A stretch of 64,000 bases of DNA from Nematopogon swammerdamellus (GCA_946902875.1 OX336353.1:20907151-20971150); one strand, 5' to 3'. Positions 45,660-58,125 are shown, counted from the stretch's first letter. Numbers and translations are program-made. The notes: generated by a model from the sequence alone, not told the origin.

Positions 45660-45800
45660 GCAGTCCCCTGCCTGAAGCAACGCCTCGCCAACTGACACCG
45701 GGAGAGGTGTATATTATGTAGTGGCGGGGCGGCGGCGCGGAGGGCGGAGGAGGCGGCGCGGCGGCGGCGCAGTGCATCCCGCTCTTTGTGTGGCACCGGA
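45660..45800. promoter_or_regulatory. GC-rich patch
   Basis: CGGCGGCG-type repeats give low-complexity frames on both strands, with no domain. The function is unknown. Confidence 0.2.
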
Positions 45801-45969
45801 GCGTGGATGATGGCATTCCCGCTGCACCCACACACACACACATACACATACACTATAACCAGCTTCATGGCGGTTGTATTTTTGGCTTCAGTTGAACGAG
45901 TCTATCGACCTTTGTCTGCCGTTACCTTTGCTCTAACTTATTACTTGTATAGTGCATCTACCTAGGTGC

Positions 45970-46035
45970 ACCTATTGCACTGCGAAACTCTGGAATGCAC
46001 TTCCACCCGATGTGTTTCCTTCAGTGTATGACTAA
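45970..46035 (+). pseudogene. LINE C-terminal relic
   Basis: One frame reads TAKLWNALPPDVFPSVYD followed by TAA at 46033-46035. This is the RTAxLWNxLP motif at the end of Jockey/CR1-type LINE proteins. Only about 18 codons are recognisable. Confidence 0.65.
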
Positions 46036-46849
46036 AAAAGGCATCTGTCGCCGGCACGGCATTCGCAGCCCCCGTTCTAAACCTAATGCTTTTGGGCGTC
46101 GTCGGCTCAACAATCCACGCTGTCGGCGCCAAGTGTCTCGCGTAAATAAAAAAAACCTAGGTAGGTACGTACTACGTAGGTAACGTGGTCACCGTATATT
46201 TGTAATATCCGAAGTAAAGCTGATGGACGAACAGATCAGAAGTAACGTTCTTTGTTTTAGAGAAAGAAATAACATATAACATTACCTATAAAACGGGAAA
46301 CCGATCGCAATAGGTTAACTAGGAAAACTACAAGTTAAAACACTGAACATCGATGTGTAAAATGATAATGACTAGCATGCAGGTATTATTAATAAGTAGG
46401 TATTCTTATTATTAATTATTTTATCTTCAATTCTCATGCTTAACTTTTTGCTACTTACTACCTACTTACTTACATTCGACTGTGTTAATGGAATCTGCAA
46501 CATCCAAAGGTTGACTGTAAGAACTCTATCTGTGCTGGTTTCCTGATGTGCTTGTTACTGCTGAATATTTCTTGAAGCAATAAAGTATTTTCTATCATCT
46601 ATCGTTCTTGTTGTTGTTGCTTTGTTATTTTAAAGTACATATACGTAAGTAGGTATGCATGTACGTAAAGAAGTTAGTTGAGCAGATTTTACGGCCTAAC
46701 TGCATGTTTCAATGATTTAGAAACGTTACGTGGATACTTTTTTCGACATAAACATGTCGACTTTTCCGCAGGCATTCGAGCAAATCGCACATCAAACGCT
46801 GTCAAAATGTCTCCTGAGATGAGTATTACCGAGCCGACATTATAGCGAG

Positions 46850-47120
46850 CACTATCCGACATCGTGAGCGCGCGGAGACGCATCCGTCAGATCTCGGCGG
46901 CGGGCGTCACGCGCAGTCGCGCGCGGTAATAGCACGCCGCCCTATGCACGTGGCGAACCAACCTCATTCTCATCCGCCAACCGAACGACTATCCACTCTA
47001 CTCCGTGGACGCATCTCTCAAAGTATTTCGAAAATGGAACGCGCTAGACGACATTTTGAATGGAACGGGGCGGCGCCCGCCGGAAGAGCGCTTCGTGTTT
47101 TGACAGTTCGCGAGGATGTC
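46850..47120. promoter_or_regulatory. CpG-rich patch
   Basis: A CpG-dense stretch includes GCGCGCGGAGACGC and GGCGGCGCCCGCCGG. No open frame shows a domain. A regulatory role is speculative. Confidence 0.2.
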
Positions 47121-48369
47121 GGCGATCGCATCGTCGGATGCTGAGGATTCTTTAATTATCTCTGGTAATTGAGAAATCCAACTTATTTGCGGCTGATAAT
47201 GAGCTTATTCTAGCCGAGGAGACGCTCGTTTTCCACGAATTTTTAACCGACTTCCAAAAAAGGAGGAGGTTCTCAATTCGTCTGTATGTTTTTTTTTTTT
47301 TTTTTATTTTTTTTTTTTTTTTTTTTATTTTTTTGTATGTTTGTAACACGATTTCTCCGTCAATTGAGGGCCGATTTAGAAAATTCTTTTTTTGTTAGTT
47401 AGGTCATACTTCCGAGGTGGTCCCATTTCAATTTTATCGAAATTGGTTCAGTGGTTTTCGAAAAATCAGCATAATACTATGGTGTGTGGTTACCTTCAGC
47501 AAAACTTGTGATGTGGTCGTTTTCGGCAATTTTCAGTTTGATAAATTAGTATGGTGTGTGGTTACCTTCAGCAAAACATTTGTGATGTGGACTTATTCAG
47601 CAATTTGCAGTCTGACACATATGGCGAATAATTCTGTACCACTTCAATCGATTTCGATTATTCGATTTCGATTATTCTTTTTTATGTAATATTACTAAAA
47701 AGAATGAAATAAAAACTGTTTTAAAAAATATTAAACCGATTTCCAAAAAAAACAAAAAAAAAAAAACTAAAAAGTATTAAATACCTAATATTTTGAAATT
47801 TTCTCTGTCCTGTTGAAATACATGAATCGATATACTAGTGATACATATTCGGACCCTTGTTTCATGAATATTCTAAATTTGAAATTTTTTTATCTTTTCC
47901 GACCGGCGTTTAATTTATTATGGTACCTGGCCAGTACCTACTGTACCGAGTACCATCGAGCTGGTTTGATGATGGAGACAGAAGGTGGCCATAGGAACTC
48001 CTAAACTACACATGATAAACCCATCGTGTTTGGGCTCGTTGCATTTGTCTTCACGAACAATTTACTTTAGACCTAAGAGATTCTCAATTCGACGGTATGT
48101 ATTCTTTTTTTTGATGTTTGTTACGCGATTACTCCGTCAATTGTGGGCCGATTTTGAAAATTCTTTTTTTTTTATTTGAAAGGGGATAACCCTGAGGTTT
48201 TTGAAGTGAAAACTTCTTTAGCGGCGCTTGGCACTTTTTTAGGTGGGTAAAAAATGTATAACTCGCGACATCGCGTCAGCGTCATTTTTAAAATGAAACC
48301 TTAAGTCATTGCATTAAGGGTTAAGTTAGAGTGGCACGGGATCTGCCGGCACTCCCGGAGTGCAACTGT

Positions 48370-48934
48370 TAAGTAGGGTTCGGTAACACGTTTATGTCTG
48401 TCCATTCTACTAAGTTCTGCAAAATGAATGTAGGGTTCCGTAACAAATGCATGTCTGTCTGTTCTACTAAATTTAACATTTATTTCAAAATGAATGTAGG
48501 GTTCCGTAACAAATGCATGTCTATCCGTTCTACTAAATTTTACAATTTTCAACCAAGGTCCTCCGACGGTTATTTTATAATAAAAGTAGGGTTCCGTAAC
48601 ACGTTTATGTCTGTCCATTCTACTAAGTTCTGCAAGATGAATGTAGGGTTCCGTGACAAATGCATGTCTGTCCGTTCTACAAAATTTAACATTTATTTCA
48701 AAATGAATGTAGGGTTCCGTAACAAATGTATGTCTGTCCGTTCTACTAAATTTTACAATTTTCAACCAAGGCCCTCCGACGGTTATTTTATAATAAAAGT
48801 AGGGTTCCGTAACAAATGTATGTCTGTCCGTTCTACTAAATTTCACAATTTTCAACCAAGGTCCTCCGACGGTTATTTTATAATAAAAGTAGGGTTCCGT
48901 AACATGTTTATGTCTGTCCATTCTACTAAGTTCT
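48370..48934 (-). repeat. Minisatellite, 8 units
   Basis: The word AGGGTTCCGTAACA recurs at about 48374, 48430, 48497, 48587, 48642, 48707, 48799 and 48889. Two kinds of spacer separate the repeats, one with ATTTATTTCAAAATGAATG and one with GGTCCTCCGACGG. Unit lengths keep both strands open (192 and 224 codons). These frames are repeat artefacts unless shown otherwise. Confidence 0.85.
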
Positions 48935-49293
48935 GCAACATCACCTACAACGTCCGTGATGTCAGCCCATAACACCGGGTAAACTAAGTGCCATGTCAGT
49001 ACTTCCCCCTTTGATCGTACTGACTACACTGAACTGGTCGGAAAACACAAACTATTTACATAGCCGTTTCGACCGACGTTTAATTCAGTGCGGTGGTACC
49101 AACCCGGTCAGGTTAAACCCTACCACCAAGTAAGATTAGGAGGGAAGGGACCTACAGTTTTACGAGGAATCCGAACCTCGGTCAGCCTCCAACGGTCAGC
49201 GGTCACCCATCCAAGTACTGACCGCACCCAGCGTTGCTTAACATTCAATAGCGACAGTTGACTGTCTGCACCACTGAGCTATCGAAGCTGACG
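48935..49293 (-). mobile_element. Hybrid tRNA/5S SINE captured in composite element R
   Basis: The full head and body are present up to ATCACCTACAACGTCC, joined to the minisatellite exactly as in copy L. Confidence 0.85.
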
Positions 49294-49412
49294 TGGTCCT
49301 ATTTTAATTGGGTCAAGATCGGATTGGAAAGCGAGGCGGAATCGCGAGGCCGAAGGCCGAGCGATTCCGCCGAGTACATTAATAGCAAAAATTACTAAAA
49401 AAAACTGTGAAA

Positions 49413-49755
49413 TAAAAAAAAGTTTTAAAAAACATAAAACCGACTTCCTAAAAAAAGGAAAACTAAAAAACTATTCAAAATAAAAATATAAAAACCGCCT
49501 TCAAAAATATATGAAATAAAAACCTAAAAAAAAAAAACGAACCCTAGAGTTGAAGGCGGTGCTAAAGCAAGCAAAAATGATGCATGAAAGAAAACATGAG
49601 TGGATGATAATATCCTTTGTGATTTGTGTAGCCTTTTTAGCACCGCCTTCAACTCTAGGGTTCGTTTTTTTTTTTTAGGTTTTTATTTCATATATTTTTG
49701 AAGGCGGTTTTTATATTTTTATTTTGAATAGTTTTTTAGTTTTCCTTTTTTTTTT
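49413..49755. repeat. Hairpin inside composite element R
   Basis: The arm 49413-49564 (152 bp) pairs with 49638-49755 (118 bp, outer end lost). The loop has one copy of the unit that is doubled in L. Confidence 0.9.
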
Positions 49756-50162
49756 GTGTAAATGAAATCTAAGAAGGAGCAGATAAGTTCACCCTAAGTG
49801 GAAATTAAGAAAATTTCCCAGATTCTGTGGGTTATGGCGACTTGTTGTTTCAAACCGTACCTTCTTTTCGTGTAGTCGGTAAGTCACGCACTATTGATGA
49901 CCAAACTATTTAGATAGAAATTAAGTAAGTATTAAATAGGTAAGTTTTTATGGTTCCGTACCTCAAAGGAGAAAAAAACGTAACAATTGAGGATCACTTT
50001 GTTATCCATCTGTCAAGACCATTTTTCTCAGAAAAGGGTTTTCTCAGGTTAGAGGTATCAATACATACATACATAGCGTCACGGCGGTTTCCCGGTGGGG
50101 TAGGCAGAGACAACGGATCAAATCAACTAGAAATTAATATCAAATGCTAAGTATTGTCATTT

Positions 50163-50545
50163 GTCAGCCTCGATAGCTCAGTGGTGCAGACAGTCGACTG
50201 TCGCTATTTATTGTTAAGCAACGCTGGGCTGGTCAGTACTTGGATGGGTGATCGCTCGACCGTTGGAGGCTGACCGTGGTCCGGATTCCACGTAAAACTG
50301 TAGGTCCCTTCCCTTCTTACCTTACTAGGTGGTAGAGTTCAACCCGCCCGGGTTGATGCCGCCGCACTGAATGAAACGTCGGTCGAAACGGCTATGTAAT
50401 AGTTTGCGTTTTCCGTTCAGTTCAGTGTAGCCGGCACGACCGACGGGAAGCACTGACATGGTACCTAGTTCACCCGGTGTTATGGGCTGACATCACGGAT
50501 GTTGTAGGTGATGTAGCCAACCGTGTCAGTTTCCACAAAAAAAAA
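50163..50545 (+). mobile_element. Hybrid tRNA/5S SINE, full-length copy
   Basis: The A box TAGCTCAGTGG, 5S-like GTTAAGCAACGCTGGG..GGTCAGTACTTGGATGGGTGA, the B box GGTCCGGATTCC and the A-tail at 50537-50545 are all present. The B box has one change. Confidence 0.88.
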
Positions 50546-50682
50546 GTAACTTCTGCAGCTAGTTCTAAAGAATTCAAGTTTTTAAGTCTATACGCAATCA
50601 AAAGATACGGCCGCACTTGGCCATTTTTTATTTATTTATTTCTTAAAAGAAAACACATTCAGCATTTATTATTAAACTAGCT

Positions 50683-51455
50683 TTTACCCGCGGCTTCACT
50701 TGCGTGAAATTCGTATTTAAAAAGAACAAAGTGAGTAAACCCGCTACTGCACCTTTATTTCAGCGCGCGGAACAATTCGGTTTGTATGAGATCCACATCT
50801 TAGCGTAACCGGAACTGAATTTTATTGAAGCCTATCCTGTGTCCCGTATAGGTAAATGTGCTTGTACTAAGTTTCATGAAATTCGGATGATCGGTTTAAG
50901 AGTTATGGAGGAGCATACAGAAAATATTTTTAAAAATCGTCAATTTAGTTTTAGTATCATATATAGTTTTTTTTATGGAAACTGACACGGTTGGCTACAT
51001 CACCTATAACGTCCGTGATATCAAGCCCATAACACCGGGTGAACTAGTTGCCATGTCAGTGCTTCCCCCTTTGATCGTGCCGGCTACTATGAGCTGGTCG
51101 GAAAACACCAACTATTTACATAGCCGTTTCGACCGACGGCGTTTCATTCAGTGCGGTGGTACCAACCCGGGCGGGTTAAACCCTACCACAAAGTAAGATT
51201 AGGAGGGAAGGGACCTACAGTTTTACGAGGAATCCGAACCTCGGTCAGCCTCCAACGGTCAGCGGTCACCCATCCAAGTACTGACCGCGCCCAGCGTTGC
51301 TTAACATTCAATAGCGACAGTTGACTGTCTGCACCACTGAGCTATCGAGGCTGACATCTAGACAGAGTCTACAAACTCAGTACCTATCTCATAAAATCAA
51401 GTAACTTTCTCCACGACCATCCCTTGCAGATTTATTATTAGTAGTATTGGTGATA
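50683..51455 (+). mobile_element. Lepidopteran interspersed repeat, copy 3, interrupted by a SINE
   Basis: It has the same order as 17168-17550, split at about 50966 by the minus-strand SINE at 50967-51355. The repeat resumes at ATCTAGACAGAGTCTACAAA and ends GCAGATTTATTATTAGTAGT. Confidence 0.75.
50967..51355 (-). mobile_element. Hybrid tRNA/5S SINE, full-length copy, minus strand
   Basis: A T-run at 50967-50974 (the A-tail), then the body, B box, 5S-like segment and A box, ending GCTATCGAGGCTGAC at 51355. It is inserted into an older repeat. Confidence 0.88.
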
Positions 51456-51610
51456 GTCACTGCCAGCAAACCGCACAACAGTTTGTTGGCAGTGATCCGC
51501 TCTGCTGTACAGTTCAATGTTGTGCTCAATAAATCAAGTTAAATTTAATAATTATTTAAATAAATGTATTAATTTAATTTATATTGCATACATATATCTT
51601 AACTCTCCAC

Positions 51611-51654
51611 TTCTCTCTCTCTCTCTCTCTCTCCATCTCTCACTCTCTCTCTCT
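51611..51654. repeat. (CT)n microsatellite
   Basis: An imperfect CT run of about 44 bp. Confidence 0.9.
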
Positions 51655-51757
51655 TGTCATTCAGTTGATTGTGTGGTACCTACTACTACTGAGTAATGTA
51701 TATAATATGTAAGTCTTATAATATATAATATGTAAATATTACATATTATATTCCTAT

Positions 51758-51845
51758 TCTTTATTCTTTATTCGTCATCCATAGACAGTGCACTGCACTC
51801 GGATTCGTCATATTTTAACATTTAACATTTATCATTTTACCACAG
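51758..51845 (+). repeat. Interspersed repeat pair with 56470-56553
   Basis: TTCTTTATTCGTCATCCATA, CACTGCACTCGGATTCGxCA and TATTTTAACATTTAACATTT are shared with 56470-56553 in the same orientation. The class is unassigned. Confidence 0.7.
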
Positions 51846-54800
51846 AATACTTGATAGCGATTTTGTCTTGTATTAAAGTATTTATGTAGGTAGTATTCGT
51901 TTGTAGTTTATCATATGATATTGGTTTACAGTTTAATACATTGTCACAAACTATTCTTGTTCGCCTGCATATACTTCTCCAACATCCCAAAGGTTAGTTA
52001 GAATAGAATTCCTCACGACATTAAGCTCGCCTATTGTGCCTAATTTGTATAAATTGGTGTTGAATAAAGAATATGTACATAAATACATAGTTAGAAATAT
52101 ATAAATCTCATAAAATAAAATGAACCTAAATGAAGAGAAAGAATTTTTTTTTTGAAGTGGAGAGTTAAGAAAAACAAAATTTCTTTCTCTTCATTTTCAG
52201 ATTTGCATCTATCTAATGAAGAAATATAAAGCGATTACGTGCTTAGTACTAGCATATAAATATAAAAATAAACCTTCAAAATATAACTAATTAAAAACGG
52301 AAGACTGAAAACATTAAAATACACTAAAAATAGTCTTCAATGATTAAAATAAGTGCACCCAAAATATTTATCTCGCCTAACTCTCATGTTCACATTTTAT
52401 ATTTTCACATAGACTGTTGTCTGCATTCTTTCGTTTGCTTTAGCGCGAGATCATGTTACATTCATATAATACCTCTTCAGCTACTCTGTGTCTCAGCTTC
52501 AAACACATTTCCTTAAACTCTACACCCCGAGACAGCATCACAAAAACTTAGCACGTTCCTTTAAACTAGCTTCTTAACTGTTATACGTCCATGTTATATG
52601 AACAATTTGACTTTGAACCTTGTTTTCTCGTATGTAGGTTCATTTTGATGTGTAATTTGGTAAAAATAGAGAATTAATAATGTAATGAATGTGAGCTGGT
52701 AATGTTAAACGTGGGGCAATAGGGGACACGTCGTCGGTAACATCACAGGAGCCCGCACCGCGCCGACAGGAGGCTAATGAGAATTATGTAGATACTCGAA
52801 CCTGTAGGTAAAAAAGTATTTTTTTTTTATTTCCAATAATGAAAAAACCGAAAACCGACATACGGTTTTAAATATACTTATATGTAAATATATTCCGTTA
52901 TTAGATAAAATTGTATAAGCAATTTTAGCAGACTGTGCTAACACAATGTGAAAATGTGTTGGGCGGGAGCTTTGGGCGGGCGGGCGGCGGAGCCGCCGCG
53001 CCGGCTCCGCGCGTCGTCGGGCAAATTCAGCGTTCGCCTGGAGTGTCTGAACCACGTGCGCTGAACTGAAGTAGGCCGTAACGACAACCACGGTGTAATG
53101 GGCTGAGATCAATGTAGTCATTAAGTTTTTTTTTTTATAAAGAACCTGCACGGCGGGATGTGCTTAATAGATAGATAGAAAATGCTTTATTGCTCCAGTA
53201 AACATTAAGCAGTAACAAGTACATTAAAAAAATTACATAATGTGCAAAGGCGGACTTATCCCTTACAGAGATTTCTTACAGTCAACCTTAATAGTCCATC
53301 GGATGATAAAACCTAGACACCACTCTTCGTGAAACCTTCAGCGAGCTTTAGCGAGATGCAGGACAAAAAGGTCGTCTAATTAAAAGACGAGCCTTTTGAA
53401 GGCTCCATAAGGTACCTACGTAACATTATTGGACGCTCAACTAAATCATCCCGACATCCCGTCAGGTGACATAATAAAAAAATATTACTTCTCGATGACA
53501 TCTAATTTGTATAATTTACTCAGCTCGCACGCGCGGTGAAGTCCGTCGTAGTGCGCGCACGGGCGCAGTCGATTAGAGACGCCACCGACCGCGTCCGAGC
53601 GGACCCGAGCGGACCCGGGCGTAGTGAGCCAGCCACGAGTGACACAAGCGGGCGGGGTGCCATGCCCAATGCCCGTGTCATTTGATTATTGCTCAGCGAA
53701 ACAGCTTGTTAATGTGTCGGTAGTTTCCAATACGTCGGGACGAGAGGGAGGGGGAAGGGGGGGGGGGGGGGGATGGGGTTGAGGGAGATAGCAAGAGATA
53801 GAGTGTCTCTGTACTGTTATTATAGGTAGAGAAGATATCATACTATGGTCTATTGCCTGGGTTTCCGAACCTGTGGATAATTACCCTCGCGGGGGCAAAA
53901 CAGATATTCTGCGGGTGGGTATAGATAATACATTAATTTGTATCTTCAAACGATGATGAAATCTTTGAAGACGAAGATGTTTCAGTCAAAAGTAGAAATT
54001 CTCGGAATACGCGAAGATAGCACTTTCAAAATTATTATGACCTCGGTGTATTTTAGCGAGAAGTAGGTACCGACCGAATATGTTGTTATAGCTGAAAGAG
54101 CTCTAAGAATGTTAATACCGTTGGCTACCACTTGTTATTGTTCTTTAAGTATATAGTATATAGATTACGTTCCACTTTTCAGTAGTTACTATCAAAATAG
54201 TGTAACATAATAATGTAAAACAATACCAACCTTCACACTGCGACCATTTTTTTTTAAGGAATCTGACTTTTTTATGGAATGCTAAAGTAGTTAGGGACAT
54301 TGAAATTGTAAGAAGGTAAATTTTTGTGCAGTTTAATATTATTGCATGTGCGGTAAATTTCTTGATAACATTTTAATTGGTTGGTTGTAAAATGAGTTTC
54401 CCTAATAGGTCGCCTACGACCTCTTGTTTTAAATCTTGTTACCCCTAGGTAACAAGATTTAAAAGTTCTATTCGACATTTTTTACTTGAATACGCCTAAT
54501 ATAAATCGAGGTTGTTTGTTATGTATGTGTGTAAATGTATATGAGTACCGAGTGCGTATACCAATGTAACTATTGCGTTTATTTAGATCCGTAGGTAAAT
54601 CATGGATCATCAATCACTCAGTGATGAGTGCATTACTTAGGTAATATTGTCTATCTATATATTTTATTTCATAGAGAAATAGTAAATCTAGAGGATAATC
54701 CGTTCTTATAACAACTATCGTCTACTCGATCTAGAAACAATGTAGTTGCCTAAGTACGTAAGTGCCTATTGGTACATAATGCGACGTCCAGCCAGAGTAG

Positions 54801-55400
54801 ATAGAACATCAAAGGATTGTCCGCTAGTGCTTCGCGAGACGTGCGCCGGAGTCGGCCGCCGTCAGCTCCTATTATCCTACTGCATTCCATTCTCAGTTTC
54901 ATTCGCGACTCGAAAACAACATAACACAGTCGATAATTAAATAAATATATTACTATATTTTGTCTATTTTTTTTTATCTATAATTCGATACATGCCGTAA
55001 ATTATGCCAAATTATCAAAAAAGAGATCACTTAGGTATATACCTCAGAGTGTCAATACGTAAAGTAAAGTAGTGTTGCACTAAAGTCTCTGCACAGAGTT
55101 CGTCTCCTCAATTAATTTTTCATAAAGATATATTTTGAGTTTGTATGCATGCGTAATTTTAAAAATCTTACCGCCTATCTAGCCACAGCACGGTTCACCT
55201 ATGAGGCCTATGAAGTGTTACGAAGCTAAGCTACATCGGCCAGTACTTGCAATAACAATTAGGTTAGGTAGGTATCAACAGGTATGTACCTAAGCATATA
55301 ACACGCTTCCTGGAACACTGCTGTCACTGTATACTCTCTATACAATACGCGACAGCAATGGGCGGCCGCATCACTTGCCCCAGCGAGCCGCGGGCGGCGG
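51846..55400. other. Intergenic DNA, mostly unassigned
   Basis: No gene is recognised. It has small hairpins at 52128-52197 and 54427-54464, GC-rich patches at 52960-53010 and 53520-53660, and a G-run at 53757-53772. Confidence 0.5.
54427..54464. repeat. Perfect small hairpin
   Basis: TTTTAAATCTTGTTACC (54427-54443) and its exact reverse complement (54448-54464) flank a 4-nt loop. Confidence 0.92.
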
Positions 55401-55823
55401 GTGCCCGTGGCCGAGTGGTTTGGGCGTCCGCTTCTCATGTGAGAGGTCCGCGGTTCGAATCCCGTCGGCGTGTACCAATGAGTTTTTTCTGGAGAAAAAA
55501 TGTTACGTGCATACCTACCTACACCTGCTGCTTCACCGTTCGGAACCAGTGTAAAACTGTAGGTCCCTTCACTTGCCCCTTACTAGGTGGTAGGCTCAAA
55601 TTGTAGCCTACTGGGTTGGTACCACCGTACTGGATGTAAGATGGCCGCATAGCAGACTCGGTTGCGTCCTCGGTTGCGTCCTCCTCTAGTCCAGTATAGC
55701 CAACAATCCAGGGAAGTCTCCGGTATGGTACTTACCTTCTCGGAGGTGATATTGGCTGGTCGGAGCATGCGCTTTAGCCCCTCCAACTCAGCCATCCATA
55801 CCGGATTACATAAAAAAAAAAGC
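55401..55823 (+). mobile_element. SINE with a tRNA-Ser/Leu-like head
   Basis: The head 55401-55477 has a perfect A box (TGGCCGAGTGG) and B box (GGTTCGAATCC) and lacks the 5S-like segment. The body from GTAAAACTGTAGGTCCCTTC to GGGTTGGTACCACCGTACTG matches the hybrid SINE, then diverges before an A-tail at 55811-55820. The acceptor and T-stem arms do not pair, so this is not a tRNA gene. Confidence 0.75.
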
Positions 55824-55889
55824 CGCGCGACCCCTCTGCGCTCTGCTAACTTTACTCGAATGTACATAATTGTACATACTCGTAGAACA

Positions 55890-56035
55890 GTACTGAACAG
55901 TACTCACCACCCCGCGCCGCCCCGCGCCGACGCCGCCGCGCCGCCGCCAAACTGTGGCCGCGCGTCGTCGCGCGTCGTCGTCGCGCGCGCCGCCCGTCAC
56001 GGTTGCGGTAACGGCGACAGTCGCATCGCTTCTGA
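55890..56035. promoter_or_regulatory. CpG-rich patch
   Basis: A dense CGTCG / CGCCGC low-complexity stretch. The frames through it are artefacts. The function is unknown. Confidence 0.2.
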
Positions 56036-57889
56036 TGGATCGCAATTAGACAAGATGCGTTTCCGCTGCTTTCAATCATACGTTATTTATGCACAATGAG
56101 TGCAGTACGCCTCACAAGCCTCTCATACGTTATTTTGTAATCCAAAAGCAAACGAAGTGATTAAATGGGCGGAGAGCTTTGTTACAAGCTTTGAAAGCTC
56201 CGTATGAAACTTTACATATTTCGTAAATATGGAATGGTCCGTTTGTTTTGTATTGTTCTCATTACGTATGCCTGCTTCCGTGTGCCTAACTACTATCTAC
56301 TATTATTTATCTGGGGGGCACGGCCGCGCCCCCGCCAAGTCAAGCAAACACAGCCGTACCATCGTTTTCTCGAAGAAACTTTGGGTACTTTTGGCCTCGC
56401 TATATCTTTGTTGTGGATAGAGGTAAAAGCCTGAAATTTCTGTAACCAAGAGTACTTACTAATCCTAGCTATATTCTTTATTCGTCATCCATAGACAAGT
56501 ACACTGCACTCGGATTCGCCATATTTTAACATTTAACATTTAGCATTTTGCCGTTCGATTATCACAGCGAAGAAGAACTGGCAAGAAACTTCGCTGGATA
56601 CTTTTTTACGTTATATTGAATATTTCACTCACGAAAAACTCTTTCTCTTTAAAAAAAAAATTAAAAATTATATGTACCTACCTTTTTCTTACAACTGAAT
56701 GAAATAGTGAGACGAGGAGGGAGGCCGAGCCGAGTGTAGATGTGTATATAAGTAGGTAAGTAGGTAACATATGAATAATAATGAGCGTAGGGCATCGTCG
56801 TATGATGCGCGCACTAGTCTAGGATCGTTCTAGCGTCTAGGTTTAGGTAATAAAATAGTCGGAGCGGTGAAGTGAAGTGAAATAAGAAAGTGAAGATCAT
56901 TTGTTTAATATGGCGGAGTGACATTGCCGCGCCGCCGAGCGTGGCGTATTCCATTAAAGCGGCAATCAGTGGCCGGCGCAGTCGGACGTAGAGCGAGTAC
57001 AGTGCCGCCCCAGCTAGTGCCACATCAATAAGACACAACTGACACAACTGAATAAGTGTGGTGGTAATATTTTAGATTAGAAACTCTTTGAATCTGAGGG
57101 ATAATTCGTAGAATTGGTTTAGTTTCTTGCAACTAAGTCACAATGGGGACTTGAAACCTTTACCCAAATGATATTTAGCATTTAATAGATCGCTAACTCT
57201 ATCCACAAGTGACTTGCTTGAGTATTGCGTTCATAATAGCGCACGAATTTGACGGCTTACACTATACCGAAGCGCAAGTGTTACCTTGTAATATTCTTCA
57301 GCGCCTTCAGAAATCTGCCGCACCCTGAAGTTTGCCGCCCCTAGGCCGCGGCCTATACGGCCTAATGAGAAATCCAGGACTGAGCTAATTAAGTACGATA
57401 GTTAGTACCTATTAAGTATTCTGTGCTTCCACATGCTTCTGTGCTGTGTATTCCATAGCTTTTGCCCGCTGCATCGCTTTGCGTGAAATATCTATAGAGA
57501 CAAGTCGCTACTAAGAAAGATTCAATGATTTCTTATCCCAACAAGTGAGGTATGAGGAAAGGTACCGCGTGGAGCGAGCGGGGGAACGCAAGGTTAGCGG
57601 TGTAGGTAGGCGGAGTTTGTTTATTTTATTATAACTCTCTCGCTCGCACTGTGGCACCCTACGTATTTAGTGTCTCGCTTCAGCGCGAAGTTACTGTTCA
57701 AGAGCTAAAGCTATATATATATATATCAATAAACATGCATGTGGGCTGTTGCACGCACGCGCAGTAAAAACAATTGTACGCGCATTGCGCCGCGTGGGCG
57801 CGCAATGGCGGCTGGTCTCGGGCCGCCATTAGCTGAAAATACAAATTATTTTGCCAAATTATTATGGCAGTATCGAAAGACACGCGCCA
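56036..57889. other. Intergenic DNA, mostly unassigned
   Basis: It contains the repeat 56470-56553, a weak copy of the TTTTGCCCGCTGC repeat start at 57468 and a (TA)n at 57714-57726. No gene is recognised. Confidence 0.5.
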
Positions 57890-58098
57890 CTGTACCGTGT
57901 GGGGCCGGTACTTTAAAAGAATAGCCCCACTGCATCTCTCCCCGTGTATGTCGTAAAAGGTGACGAAGGGATATGACTCCCTTCTTATATTACTACGTGT
58001 AGGGTTTATTTAACCCGCCCGGTTTGGTACCACCGCACTAAATGAAAGGTCGGTCGAAACGGCTATGTAAATAGTTTGTGTTTTCCGTCCAGCAGGTC
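57890..58098 (+). mobile_element. SINE body with alternative head, unit 1
   Basis: The head GTACCGTGTGGGGCCGGTAC..ATAGCCCCACTGCATCTCTC..GTCGTAAAAGG joins the SINE body from CTCCCTTCTTATATTAC to TTTGTGTTTTCCGTCCAG. It has no A-tail. Confidence 0.75.
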
Positions 58099-58125
58099 TA
58101 TTCTTGTAAATTCTGAGAGCGGAAA

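Larger units (their letters stand above)
47247..49755 (-). mobile_element. Composite foldback element, copy R (inverted relative to L)
   Basis: It begins with AACCGACTTCCAAAAAAGGA and carries the same parts as 26591-28802 in reverse order. It differs by eight instead of three minisatellite units, one instead of two loop units, and a right hairpin arm truncated at 49755. It is about 2.5 kb and has no transposase. Confidence 0.8.

Noticed and set aside
48370..48934. CRISPR-like array of regularly spaced repeats
   Set aside because: Spacers are themselves repeated, unit lengths vary, and the context is a eukaryotic transposable element.
48301..48975. Repeat protein genes (192 and 224 codons)
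   Set aside because: Both frames are made by the same in-frame minisatellite, on opposite strands, and include SINE sequence.
55401..55477. tRNA gene (perfect A and B boxes)
   Set aside because: The acceptor and T stems do not pair and a SINE body with A-tail follows, so it is a SINE head.
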